Source of the DNA: Bryobacter aggregatus MPL3
GTDB lineage: Bacteria > Acidobacteriota > Terriglobia > Bryobacterales > Bryobacteraceae
Assembly: GCF_000702445.1 (NCBI RefSeq)
Contig: NZ_JNIF01000003.1
Coordinates: forward strand, 2,232,001-2,296,000
Length of the DNA stretch: 64,000 bases
Reading direction: 5' to 3'
Positions 11,201 to 18,753 of the stretch are shown one piece after another. Numbering within the stretch: position 1 is the stretch's first letter; every line of letters begins with the position of its first letter. Under the pieces are notes generated by a model. That model was not told the origin of the DNA, did no database searches, and was given only the letters and a program-made list of their open reading frames with translations. Both the position numbers and the translations under genes were made by a program.

Positions 11201-11350
11201 GGGTTGGGCTACATAGATCGCCGGTTCCCCCACCTGGGGAAAGATGTCCACCGGCATACGGCGAAGCGCCAGGCCTGCGGTGAGCGCGATGGCGACAATC
11301 ACCGTCAGCAGGCTGATCGGCCGAGTGAGAGCTGCAAGTACAAGTTTCAT
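8192..11350 (-). CDS. RND multidrug-type efflux permease
   Basis: A 1052-residue AcrB-fold pump with normal full length and internally duplicated six-plus-six helix topology. The start MKLVLAALTRPISLL and first-helix-end motif RRMPVDIFPQVGEP are typical. In the fourth helix the usual paired aspartates read GILVDEATVEVEN, so the second aspartate is glutamate. The second half has the matching IMAIGIAVANSILLI segment. It sits six bases after the TolC-like gene and overlaps the adaptor, so the operon encodes a complete tripartite pump. Substrate is unknown; control by the upstream PadR protein suggests a toxic organic ligand. Confidence 0.93.
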   Translation of the reverse strand: MKLVLAALTRPISLLTVIVAIALTAGLALRRMPVDIFPQVGEPAIYVAQPYGGMDPSQMEGFLTYYYEYHFLYITGIQRVESKSIQGAALMKLVFYAGTDMNQAMAQTVGYVNRARAFMPPGAVPPFITRFDAGSVPVGQLVFSSPDLSAGELQDIALNRVRPLFATLPGVSAPPPFGGNQRTIVVRLDPDKLRQYSISPEEAISAVNKATVVVPSGNLRTGDLNRFAVTNSVVGGNLADLANAPVRVGQGTTVYIRDIAVVENGTDILTAYAHVNGKRTVYIPVTKRADASTLAVLDAVKAALPSFREAVPENVTVRLEFDQSGYVTNAIKGLSVEAALGAVLTGLMVLLFLRDWRSAFIVITTIPLALLSAIVLLWAAGQSINMMTLGGLALAVGILVDEATVEVENIHTQMSRGLPRAVAVVEAARRTALPRLLAMVCILAVFVPAVFMEGVSRQLFLPLSLAVGFAMISSYVLSTSLVPVLSAWLMRAGHPEDESRGLFGTLREFYSRYLKVALAFRFPIAIGYLVTSIAALVILVPTLGTELFPQTDPPQFQMRLRAPTGTRIERTELVALKALDVVRQEIGAENIEISTAFIGVQPASYPINTIFLWTNGPHEAVLTVALKPEGRHGSAALRERLRQKIREALPDVAISFEAGDIVNQVLSAGSPTPVEIAIQGPSLADDRAHMAKIREELTKLRFLRDLQLSQPQDYPTLQIDIDRDRAGQYGLTMQDVARSLVAATSSSRFTDPNYWRDPNSGNAFQIQVEIPQNRMQSNEALGQLQISPKGASRPFLSEVAQLKNGTAPGMMERSNGQRMLSLTANLHGVTLGQAAPEIQRAIERAGKAPRGVKVLLRGQVPALQQTISGLKTGLLLTIVVILLFLTANFQSLRLALAIVLTVPAVLCGVVLMLLLTGTTLNIQSFLGAIMAIGIAVANSILLISFSEAARKELKLPVVEAARQGAVGRLRAVLMTASAMVMGMLPMALGLGESGEQSAPLGRAVIGGLILATITTLTIVPALYAVLQSRATTQSPSLNPADPESSHYVPNAI

Positions 11351-11356
11351 CGTGGT

Positions 11357-12763
11357 TTACTGGCTCGCTTCAATTAACAGTGGGCTCAGGTTTCCTGTGG
11401 CTGCGAATAGCGCGAGCTTGGCGCGCCATGTCCCCAGACGAGCGAGGCTATCGTCAATCTCTGCCTGCGCAAGCCGCCGGTGCGCATCCGCAACTTCAAG
11501 CGCGGTGCCGAGTCCGGACTGGTACCGGGCTCTCGCCTGTTCAGTGAGATGACGAGCTGCGTCCACGACCACGGGCGTCGTCTGTGCCACTTCGAGCGCG
11601 CCTTCGAACGCTGCAGATGCCTTGTTCTGCCGGGCTCGGAGATCGACCAGCACTTGGCTATAACGGGCTCTTTCGGCGTCGAGGTGAGCGCTTTCCGCAC
11701 TCCGGCGGGCACGAATAGCCTGGTACTCAAAGACGTTGAAGGTTGCGGTAAACCCGAGTCCCCAGTTCTGTATGTTTGGTCCCAATCCGTTCACTCCACC
11801 GAGGAGTCTGCCATCTGAAATCGCTCCGGTGCCACGTGCGTAGGAAGTTCCTTGAATTGCGAATCGCGGATAATAACTGCGATCCAGTACGCGTAGCCGC
11901 GCTTGCACCTCTGCCGTTGCCGCATCTTGCTCACGCGCAAGCGGGCTTTCCGATAAGTCCCCAGTCTGGGGTAGAGGGCCTGCCATCGTTAAGAGCTTTC
12001 CGGCATCGATGCTCAGCGTCTTCGGCTCTATTCCGAGGAGCGCTCCCAGAACTCCCTTGGCTTCTGCCTCAGCCTGACGGGCGCGAATGAGCTGCGCCTG
12101 AGCGGAAGCCTGTTCTGCTTCTGCGAGCGACAGTTCCGCTCCCGGACGTAGTTCGGTCCGAACCAGAGCATCGATGATTCGCACCAGTTCCGCGGAGCGG
12201 TCGGCAGCAGCACGAGCGGCGATGATCGTTTGCTCGGCGGCAACGATCGTGAGAACGGTATCGGCGACGATCGTCGCGATATCGAGTCGCGTGCGGCCGG
12301 CAATCGCCTCGGCTCGAGCCCGCCCCGCTTGGGCAACTGCTACATTCGCCTGGCGGAGCCCAAAGTCGAATGGCTCCCAGGTGGCGAGCAGCCCGACGGT
12401 GCTTCCCCACGCGCTGCCCAGGCCATTGGTGCCCAGTACTGGCCCGGATATCGGGGAAAGGACCTGCGAGGGCAGCAGGAGTCCAAGTACGTTATTCCTT
12501 GTTGCGCGATTGATCCCAGCAACTGCTTCCAGTGATGGAAGGTATGCCGTTCGGGCCAGTTGAATCGCAGCCGTGGCGCTACGCAACTCTTCTTCCGAGA
12601 CGCGCACGGAAGGATATCGCTCCAGTGCTGCGTCTACAGCCTGTTGGAGATTGAGACGCGAGGACAGAGTGGGCTGAGCGAGGGCATGGGCGGCAAAGAC
12701 CCAGAATGCACAGAGCCATCGAAGTCTCGCCTGGAAGAATCGTGTGATTGGCATTGGATTCAT
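11357..12763 (-). CDS. TolC-family outer-membrane efflux protein
   Basis: A 468-residue outer-membrane channel for the pump downstream. A signal peptide (residues 1-29, ending AAHALAQ) precedes two outer-membrane efflux repeats, with the helical blocks RYPSVRVSEEELRSA at the start of the first and LRARQNKASAAFEGALEVAQ in the second. Unlike the channel at 2872-4194 there is no lipobox cysteine after the signal. It begins 23 bases after the PadR stop, in the same operon. Confidence 0.92.
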   Translation of the reverse strand: MNPMPITRFFQARLRWLCAFWVFAAHALAQPTLSSRLNLQQAVDAALERYPSVRVSEEELRSATAAIQLARTAYLPSLEAVAGINRATRNNVLGLLLPSQVLSPISGPVLGTNGLGSAWGSTVGLLATWEPFDFGLRQANVAVAQAGRARAEAIAGRTRLDIATIVADTVLTIVAAEQTIIAARAAADRSAELVRIIDALVRTELRPGAELSLAEAEQASAQAQLIRARQAEAEAKGVLGALLGIEPKTLSIDAGKLLTMAGPLPQTGDLSESPLAREQDAATAEVQARLRVLDRSYYPRFAIQGTSYARGTGAISDGRLLGGVNGLGPNIQNWGLGFTATFNVFEYQAIRARRSAESAHLDAERARYSQVLVDLRARQNKASAAFEGALEVAQTTPVVVDAARHLTEQARARYQSGLGTALEVADAHRRLAQAEIDDSLARLGTWRAKLALFAATGNLSPLLIEASQ

Positions 12764-12786
12764 TGGAGAGGCTCGGTCTGTCTCAC

Positions 12787-13107
12787 TTATTTTTGATCCT
12801 TGATCAGTTCTCCGAAGAGTTCCCGGACTTTACCCAGTGCCATCTTCAGCGCCCGTTTTCCAAGTGCTGTTGCCCGGTACATCCGGCGGGACGTTTTTCC
12901 TTGGCGCTCCACCTGGGACCGGAGATATCCTTTGCGTTCCAGGCCATGGAGGATGGGGTACAGAGTGCCGGTGCTCATTTTGTAGCCATGATGCCGAAGC
13001 TCCTCGACCATCCAGAGGCCAAAGAGAGGGGCTTGGGCCGCATGGTGCAGGATGTGAAGGCGGATGAGCCCTGAGTAGAGATCCTTATCTTCTGCGGTAT
13101 TCATCAT
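12787..13107 (-). CDS. PadR-family transcriptional regulator of the efflux operon
   Basis: A 106-residue winged-helix repressor, first gene of the pump operon. PadR hallmarks are LRLHILHHAAQAPLFGLWM-like first helices, the recognition region YKMSTGTLYPILHGLERKGYL and the wing RRMYRATALGKRAL. Start is one of two adjacent ATGs (13107 or 13104); there is no good ribosome-binding site. A perfect palindrome lies 6 bases upstream, so autoregulation together with the pump genes is likely. The first 28 codons or so and the upstream operator are repeated in tandem; the 112-base period is not a multiple of three, so translation from the distal copy would run out of frame. Confidence 0.9.
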   Translation of the reverse strand: MMNTAEDKDLYSGLIRLHILHHAAQAPLFGLWMVEELRHHGYKMSTGTLYPILHGLERKGYLRSQVERQGKTSRRMYRATALGKRALKMALGKVRELFGELIKDQK

Positions 13108-13246
13108 TTCTGTATTTCGCTAGCGAAATTCGACAGAGAGGGGCTTGGGCCGCATGGTGCAGGATGTGAAGGCGGATGAGCCCTGAGTAGAGATCCTTAT
13201 CTTCTGCGGTATTCATCATTTCTGTATTTCGCTAGCGAAATTCGAC
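13023..13246. repeat. Perfect 112-bp tandem duplication of the padR 5' end and operator
   Basis: Bases 13023-13134 and 13135-13246 are identical by eye. Each unit holds the first part of the PadR coding sequence, its start codon and the palindromic operator. The proximal copy is the functional gene start; the distal copy is a 5' fragment. Absence of any mismatch points to a recent event or an assembly artefact. Confidence 0.93.
13114..13129. promoter_or_regulatory. Proximal PadR operator, perfect 16-bp palindrome
   Basis: ATTTCGCTAGCGAAAT is self-complementary over all 16 bases and ends 6 bases before the regulator's ATG, where bound PadR would block transcription or initiation. The sequence recurs at 13226-13241 because of the tandem duplication. 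Role is inferred from symmetry and position. Confidence 0.65.
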
Positions 13247-13259
13247 ATCGAAAAGTATA
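13226..13259 (-). promoter_or_regulatory. Distal operator copy with the likely promoter -10 box
   Basis: The second palindrome (13226-13241) lies just downstream of TATACT (13254-13259 on the minus strand), the best -10 candidate in the region; no convincing -35 is visible. If this is the real promoter, the duplication moved it 112 bases away from the functional start and left two operators in the leader. Confidence 0.45.
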
Positions 13260-13357
13260 GCAAAGCGAGAGATGAATTCACTCCAGCCGACCGCTAGGAG
13301 CAGGTGCAAAGTTGGACGATGCTGTCTGGGGCGCCCGCAGGGCGCGATTGCAGCTCT

Positions 13358-13605
13358 CTACTCCGTTCTGAGTGCGGCGATTGGGTCGAGCCGGGCTGCG
13401 CGTCGTGCGGGAAGATAGGCGGCAAGGAGTCCCACTCCAAACAGCACGGCGATGACGGTGAGGAATGTGGCGAAATCGTTCGGACTAACGCCGTAGAGCA
13501 TGCTCTTTAGGAATCGGGTTGTGGCTGCCAGACGTTTGCGGCCCGCCGCTGTGAGCGTATAGAACTTCGCGCGGCGATTGTTCTCTGATAACTTCCATGA
13601 GCTGT
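13358..13605 (-). pseudogene. Remnant of a PadR regulator joined to the tail of an ADOP permease
   Basis: Read on the minus strand, about 80 codons run from a PadR C-terminal segment (SENNRRAKFYTLTAAGRKRL) straight into the last helix and end of an acidobacterial duplicated orphan permease (FLKSMLYGVSPNDFATF, then PARRAARLDPIAALRTE and a stop at 13358). In acidobacteria such a PadR gene normally lies directly before its permease gene, as at 13681-16646. A deletion of about 2.5 kb joining the end of one to the end of the other explains this. No start or complete domain remains. Confidence 0.75.
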
Positions 13606-13646
13606 TAGGGAACGGAGTTGTCGATCCCGCGCCAAGCTCGGACCCC

Positions 13647-13674
13647 TTGACAATCTACAATGATTGTAGATAAT
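13647..13674 (+). promoter_or_regulatory. Promoter with embedded 19-bp PadR operator
   Basis: A consensus -35 TTGACA (13647-13652) and -10 GATAAT (13669-13674) are 16 bases apart. The spacer is filled by ATCTACAATGATTGTAGAT (13653-13671), palindromic apart from its central base, which overlaps the -10. Binding of the PadR protein would exclude RNA polymerase. The expected transcription start, 7 bases after the -10, coincides with the GTG start at 13681, so a leaderless message is likely. Confidence 0.65.
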
Positions 13675-13680
13675 CATAGG

Positions 13681-14010
13681 GTGGCAAAACCTTCCAGCCT
13701 GATTCAAGGAACTCTCGATCTGCTGATCCTGAAGACGGTATCGCTCGAAGCTGTACATGGATGGGCGATTGCCAAGCGGATCCAGCAAGTCTCGAACGAT
13801 GTCTTGCTTGTGCAGCAGGGCTCGCTGTATCCCGCGTTGCACCGCTTGGAACAGCAAGGGTGGATTGAATCGGAATCGCGCGAGACGGCCTCAGGGAGAG
13901 TGGCGAAGTTCTATTCGCTCACCCGGGCAGGGAAGAAGCAACTCACTCAGGAGTTGGGGCAGTGGGAACGGCTGTCCGCCGCCATTAGCTTAGTCGTGAA
14001 GCCCGTGTAA
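13681..14010 (+). CDS. PadR-family regulator of the adjacent ADOP permease
   Basis: A 109-residue winged-helix regulator of the class found beside ADOP permeases: VAKPSSLIQGTLDLLILKTV, then LLVQQGSLYPALHRLEQQGWI and the wing RVAKFYSLTRAGKKQL. A longer reading from ATG at 13660 is possible, but that codon lies inside the operator between the promoter boxes. GTG at 13681 matches the usual family N-terminus and the predicted transcription start. The permease begins 11 bases after its stop. Confidence 0.9.
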   Translation: MAKPSSLIQGTLDLLILKTVSLEAVHGWAIAKRIQQVSNDVLLVQQGSLYPALHRLEQQGWIESESRETASGRVAKFYSLTRAGKKQLTQELGQWERLSAAISLVVKPV

Positions 14011-14021
14011 GGAGGAATGCC

Positions 14022-16646
14022 ATGCGGTGGCTCAACCGTCTGAAGCTTCGAGTTCGATCGCTTGTGCAGCGCCAGGAGCTAGAGTCTGAACTTCAGCAAG
14101 AGTTGGACTTCCACCTTGCCGAACAGAAGGCAGAGTACCAGAGCCGAGGGATGTCTGCGGCCGAGGCCGAGTTGGCTGCCCGGCGTTGCTTTGGAAACTG
14201 CTCTCTACTTGCCGAGGAGTGCCGCGACCAGCGAGGCACTCAGTCTTTCGATTGCTTGGCCGGCGATTTGAACATCGCGGTGCGAACGCTCTGGCGGTCT
14301 CCAGGATTCACCTTGGCCTCGACCCTCACCCTTGCTCTTGGCGTTGGTGCGAACTTGATCTTCTTCTCGACTGCATATGGCGTTCTATTTCGGCCGCTTC
14401 CCTATCCTGATCCCGCCCGAATCGTCGAGATCGACCTCGGCATCGGTGGTGTCGGACCCACCACGGCTCTGCGGAACCTGGCTGTTCAGGCCGACTATGC
14501 CGGTTATCTGCCTAAGGTTGAGACGACTGCCCAACTCGGGGGCGAGGCTGTTCGCGTGCAAAGCGCCAATGCAACGTGGAACCTGGCTCGTGTACTAGGT
14601 GTGCAGCCCGCTTTGGGCCGTTGGTTTGAGGCGCGCGAGGAGAATGCAGGCCAACACCGGGTTGTGGTTCTGAGCGACCGGATGTGGCGGGAGCGTTTTG
14701 ACGCGAGCAGGAACCTTCTTGGAAGGCAGATTCTGCTCAACGAGGAGCCATACGAAATCGTGGGCGTCATGCCTCCTCAGTTTGCTTTTCCGACGCCGGG
14801 TACAGAGCTATGGACGCCCATTCGAATCGATCCCGCGAGTCCTGCTTCGATGTGGGGCAATCTGAATCTCTGGCCGATTGGACGCTTGAAGCCGAATGCC
14901 ACGCTACAGTCCGCCCAGGCGGAGTTGCGGCCCATCCTCAATCGCATTCGGCCGCTATTTCCGTGGCGGATGCCAGAAGCATGGGGCGTGAGTTCCACGC
15001 TTGTGCTCCACAGCCAGCTCCTTGTGAAAGATGCGCGGCCCAAGCTGCTGGCGCTGGCGGGTGCTTCGCTATTGTTGTTGCTGATTGCCTGCGCTAACGT
15101 TTCGAACTTGCTGTTGACTCGATGGATTCTCCGCAGCCGCGAGTTTGCAGTGCGGGAAGCGCTGGGTGCGGGGCGTGGCCGCTTGTTGCGGCAAGTGATT
15201 ACGGAGAATTTGGTTCTGGCTACTTTCGGCGGTGCGGCCGGGGTGTTGGTGGCCTGGGGATTGCTCCGGTTTCTGCCGCTGCTTCTGGGCGACATTCCAA
15301 GACTGCACGAGCTTCGGATTGTTCCCAATGCCGCCATTGGGGCCGTCGCAACGATGCTGGGGACCTTCGCCATCCTGAGTGTTGTTCCGATGCTGCGATC
15401 GAAGATACTCGGTGGTCAAGTTGTTTCGGGTGGCAGGAGCAGTGCCGGCAGGTCTTCGACCCGTATCTCACTGGCGCTTGCCGGGCTGCAACTGGCAATG
15501 GCTACGGCATTGCTCATTGGTGCTGGGCTCATGGGGAGGACGCTTTGGCAGCTTGCCAATGTAGACTCGGGCCTCCACACAACGCAAGTCCTGACTGCTT
15601 CGGTTGCTGCCGGGCCGAGTAGGTGTTCTACGGCAGAACGGTGTTGGAGTTTTCTGCAAGATGTGAGTGCGACACTCGCTGCGGTGCCGGGCGTGCGGAG
15701 CGTCAACTGGTCGAACGGAATCCCGTTGACCAGACAGATCTCTGCCATGTCCGTCGATATTGAAGACCATCCCAAAGAAGCTGGGGCTCCCGCATTCGTT
15801 CTATGGCACAGCACCGCAACTCCGGGTTACTTTGGAGCTCTTGGCATCCCTCTTCGCGCGGGCCGTCTGTTTGCTGATGCGGACCGGGCCGCTACTCTTC
15901 CTGTGGCCATCATCAGTGAGGCTACTGCCAGGAGGTTCTGGCCGAAGGAGTCGCCGCTTGGCAAGATCATCCGTCCGGTGTCGGGCAAGGTGGGACGAAG
16001 GGTGGTGGGTGTTGTTGGCGACGTCGCTCAGTATTCGCTCGATGGCTTTCCATCCTGGATCGATGGAGTGCAATATGTTCCCTTTGAGCAGGCCTTGCCG
16101 CGCTCTTCTGGTGTCGTCCCCGTACCGCTTCTGATTGAGGCTGTATCAGTCCCGACTGCTGCTCTGCAAAGTGCGATTCGGCAGCGCTTCCCGGACGTCG
16201 TAGTCTCTGGTTTCGTATCGATCGGCGCCGTTCGCGAAGCGTCGGTGTCGCATCGGAGATCGACGGCCTGGCTCCTGTCCTTTGTTGCGGGGTTGGGTTT
16301 GCTGCTCGGGGTTGTGGGCGTACATGGCGTGTTGACGCAACGGGCCACCCAAAGGACGCGCGAGATGGGTGTCCGGATGGCGTTGGGCGCTACTGCTGGC
16401 GAGATCGCCTTTGTCGTGTTGCGTGAAGCGCTGCTCGTGGGTGTGGCAGGGGCGGCTCTCGGTGCCGTGGTTGCATTCGAGCTGAGCCGCTTCTTACGCG
16501 CGCTGCTCTTTGGCATCGCAGAAAGTGATGTCATGACCTATGTGGGTGGTCCGGCCGTTCTGATTGCAACCGCTCTGTTGGCGGCCGCGATCCCTGCCAT
16601 TCGGGCTGCTCGCATGGACCCGGTGAAGATTCTCCGCGCGGAGTAG
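14022..16646 (+). CDS. ADOP-type MacB/FtsX ABC transporter permease
   Basis: An 874-residue membrane protein of the acidobacterial duplicated orphan permease group: two MacB-like periplasmic core domains, each with an FtsX transmembrane unit, and no ATPase gene beside it. A cytoplasmic N-terminal helical region (about 1-85) carries ELESELQQELDFHLAEQ. It is followed by RSPGFTLASTLTLALGVGAN and the MacB fold. Middle helices include LLLLLIACANVSNLLLTRW, and the C-terminus ends VAAAIPAIRAARMDPVKILR-like. A strong AAGGAGG precedes the ATG. The substrate and ATPase partner are unknown. Confidence 0.93.
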   Translation: MRWLNRLKLRVRSLVQRQELESELQQELDFHLAEQKAEYQSRGMSAAEAELAARRCFGNCSLLAEECRDQRGTQSFDCLAGDLNIAVRTLWRSPGFTLASTLTLALGVGANLIFFSTAYGVLFRPLPYPDPARIVEIDLGIGGVGPTTALRNLAVQADYAGYLPKVETTAQLGGEAVRVQSANATWNLARVLGVQPALGRWFEAREENAGQHRVVVLSDRMWRERFDASRNLLGRQILLNEEPYEIVGVMPPQFAFPTPGTELWTPIRIDPASPASMWGNLNLWPIGRLKPNATLQSAQAELRPILNRIRPLFPWRMPEAWGVSSTLVLHSQLLVKDARPKLLALAGASLLLLLIACANVSNLLLTRWILRSREFAVREALGAGRGRLLRQVITENLVLATFGGAAGVLVAWGLLRFLPLLLGDIPRLHELRIVPNAAIGAVATMLGTFAILSVVPMLRSKILGGQVVSGGRSSAGRSSTRISLALAGLQLAMATALLIGAGLMGRTLWQLANVDSGLHTTQVLTASVAAGPSRCSTAERCWSFLQDVSATLAAVPGVRSVNWSNGIPLTRQISAMSVDIEDHPKEAGAPAFVLWHSTATPGYFGALGIPLRAGRLFADADRAATLPVAIISEATARRFWPKESPLGKIIRPVSGKVGRRVVGVVGDVAQYSLDGFPSWIDGVQYVPFEQALPRSSGVVPVPLLIEAVSVPTAALQSAIRQRFPDVVVSGFVSIGAVREASVSHRRSTAWLLSFVAGLGLLLGVVGVHGVLTQRATQRTREMGVRMALGATAGEIAFVVLREALLVGVAGAALGAVVAFELSRFLRALLFGIAESDVMTYVGGPAVLIATALLAAAIPAIRAARMDPVKILRAE

Positions 16647-16673
16647 GAGTGCGCCGGTTCCGACTTATTTGCA

Positions 16674-17196
16674 ATGAGCGGCGGCTTGCCGGACGTTGCG
16701 GGTATCCTACGGAAAATGGGTACGTTGATGGAGATCGTAGAATATCAGCGGAAACTGATCAGTGTCTTTCCCCCGTTGCCCTTTACTGGACTCGTCTCAA
16801 CGCATGACGAATGCGACGACGGAATTTACTTGCGTCGAGAACTCGCAGGCAAGCGATGGGACGAGTTCTCACCCGAGGTATTATTCCACGGCTCCCTCGG
16901 TCTTCCGCTATTGGAAGCCGACGCCTTGACTACCTTCCTTCCCGCTTGGCTCCTGCGATCTATAGAGACAGGCCGGGAGGCCGATCCGATTGTCCTGGAA
17001 TTCACGTTGTATTTTCTTTGCCCGGGCAGCGAGGATGAGGGGTGGGACGAGGAGGATGGCGGAGATAGTCGGTCGATTTGATGCTGACCAACGAGACGCA
17101 GTCGACGATTTTTTGCGCTTCGTATTGAATTGGTCTAGGAGAGAGTACTGGAAGCAATGTGCCGAGTTTGGCTTGAGCAGATGGCAACCAAAGTAG
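16674..17196 (+). pseudogene. DUF6714-like protein, frameshifted
   Basis: The first frame (16674-17081) encodes ELAGKRWDEFSPEVL, then LTTFLPAWLLRSIETG and VLEFTLYFLCPG, resembling the central block of DUF6714 proteins. It then runs into an unrelated tail. The next frame, entered near 17035-17060, supplies the expected end RFDADQRDAVDDFLRFVL, stopping at 17196. One small indel in the G-rich stretch around 17030-17060 restores a protein of about 170 residues. A true start may be the ATG at 16716 or 16728. Function is unknown. Confidence 0.6.
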
Positions 17197-17208
17197 AGGT
17201 AATTACGT

Positions 17209-17257
17209 TGGTCGCGGGGGCATAATTTGAACATGCGATCTTTGGGCTACGAGCCAA
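17209..17257 (-). other. Degenerate 3'-half copy of tRNA-fMet (probable attachment-site scar)
   Basis: This stretch matches the anticodon-loop-to-CCA half of the initiator tRNA at 21276-21352 in the same orientation, with about six substitutions, mostly transitions; its anticodon position reads CGT instead of CAT. Only the 3' half is present. That extent and position are what a tRNA-targeting integrase leaves at the far end of an inserted element. It cannot encode a working tRNA. Between 17258 and 17479 there is nothing recognisable. Confidence 0.65.
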
Positions 17258-17479
17258 AACTCGAAATTGCCCCGCGTTCCCCTTCATACCCCGAAGTGGT
17301 TGAACCCCTTGCCCTGGCGTGCCCTTAGGTTGGTGACAGTTTGGGTGACATCGGGCCCGGTGAATACAGGAAGTAGATTCTACGAGCTAGCCTGCATATT
17401 CTCCTGATTGTCCTTGAAGCGGCCGGACTTCCAGTTTCCCAACCATACTGTGTCCATAAATAACTTTCTTTGTTGTCTA

Positions 17480-18667
17480 GTGTCCTGAGTCCTAAGTGGC
17501 TGGCATAATATAACCGCTTGTTCTATGGTTGAAGCATGGAAGCGAAGCGAGGACGACCCAAGAAGCAGGAGTTGGTGGTAACCGAGCAGCAACGGGAAGA
17601 GTTGGAACGGTTGGTGCGGCAGCCAAGAAAGTCCCGAGCAACAGCGTTTCGGGCACGAATCATCCTGGAATGCGACGGCGGATTGAGTAACGCCGCAGTT
17701 GCGGCGAAGCTGAGGACAACTGGGTTTACTGTTGGATTCTGGCGTAATCGTTTCATTGTGGGCGGGATCTCAACTTTGGGAGATGAGCCTCGGCCCGGGG
17801 CGCCACGAGAAATCGGCGACGACAAGATTGAGCAGGTCGTCCGGCTCACACTGGAGAAGGCCCCCAAGGGAGCAACCCATTGGTCCAGCCGAATGCTGGC
17901 GACGAGAACAGGACTGAGTCAATCCACCATCAGCCGCATCTGGCGTGCCTTTGGTCTGAAGCCACATCGAAGCGAAACCTTCCAGTTGTCGAACGATCCG
18001 TTGCTGGTTGACAAAGTGCGGGACATTATTGGGCTCTATCTGTCGCCCCCGCATCATGCGTTGGTGCTGTGCGTGGATGAGAAAAGTCAGATCCAGGCGC
18101 TAAGCCGGAACCAACCCGTGTTGCCGCTACGAAGCGGTCAACTTGAGCGCCGCACGCACGACTATCAACGACATGGAGTGACCAGTCTGTTTGCGGCTCT
18201 GGATATCGCCACCGGCCGGGTATTGGGCAAATGCTATCGCCGTCATCGCTCTGTAGAGTTCCTCGATTTCTTGAAAAAAATCGATGCGGCCGCCCCTGCC
18301 GACCTGGATGTCCATCTGGTGCTGGATAACTACGGAACGCACAAGACCGCCAAGGTTCGACAGTGGCTCCAAAAGAGGCCCCGGTATCATCTGCACTTTA
18401 CTCCCACACATGCCTCTTGGTTGAACCAAGTCGAACGCTGGTTTGCGTTGTTGACACAACGGCAAATCAAGCGTGGCTCTCATCGAAGCGTCTCGGAACT
18501 AGAGGACGCTATTCGGAAGTTCATTGCCGTGCACAACGAGCAACCCAAACCATTCCTCTGGACCAAATCTGCCTCTCAAATTCTTGAGTCCATCGCCCGC
18601 TTTGCTTCAACCACCCTTGCCGCCCATCAACCGAACACTTCTGCTAGAAATCAATGACTCAGGAGAC
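17480..18667 (+). mobile_element. IS630-family insertion sequence
   Basis: A 1188-base element bounded by TA dinucleotides (17478-17479 and 18668-18669), the usual IS630 target duplication. Imperfect terminal inverted repeats begin GTGTCCTGAGTCC on the left and GTCTCCTGAGTCA on the complementary right end. It contains one uninterrupted transposase gene and appears intact. It lies inside the presumed tRNA-fMet island and is unrelated in sequence to the element at 41641-42697. Confidence 0.8.
17536..18657 (+). CDS. IS630-family DDE transposase
   Basis: A 373-residue single-frame transposase. The N-terminal helix-turn-helix region (about 20-130) includes [20 protein letters not shown]. The catalytic core follows with the three acidic residues in [25 protein letters not shown] and [18 protein letters not shown], the DDE pattern of IS630/Tc1 enzymes. 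The stop lies about 10 bases inside the right inverted repeat. All catalytic residues are present, so it may be active. Confidence 0.93.
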   Translation: MEAKRGRPKKQELVVTEQQREELERLVRQPRKSRATAFRARIILECDGGLSNAAVAAKLRTTGFTVGFWRNRFIVGGISTLGDEPRPGAPREIGDDKIEQVVRLTLEKAPKGATHWSSRMLATRTGLSQSTISRIWRAFGLKPHRSETFQLSNDPLLVDKVRDIIGLYLSPPHHALVLCVDEKSQIQALSRNQPVLPLRSGQLERRTHDYQRHGVTSLFAALDIATGRVLGKCYRRHRSVEFLDFLKKIDAAAPADLDVHLVLDNYGTHKTAKVRQWLQKRPRYHLHFTPTHASWLNQVERWFALLTQRQIKRGSHRSVSELEDAIRKFIAVHNEQPKPFLWTKSASQILESIARFASTTLAAHQPNTSARNQ

Positions 18668-18753
18668 TAGTCAACAGGTCGTTTGAGTTCTGCCCTCAAC
18701 TGGGAGGCTTAGTTTCGTCTTGACACGGCCTTCATTTCGGGAGATTTCTCGGG

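Noticed and set aside
17258-17479. Possible integrase C-terminus between the tRNA fragment and the IS element
   Set aside because: Reading both strands gave no tyrosine-recombinase motif (R..HxxR..Y) and only short frames.
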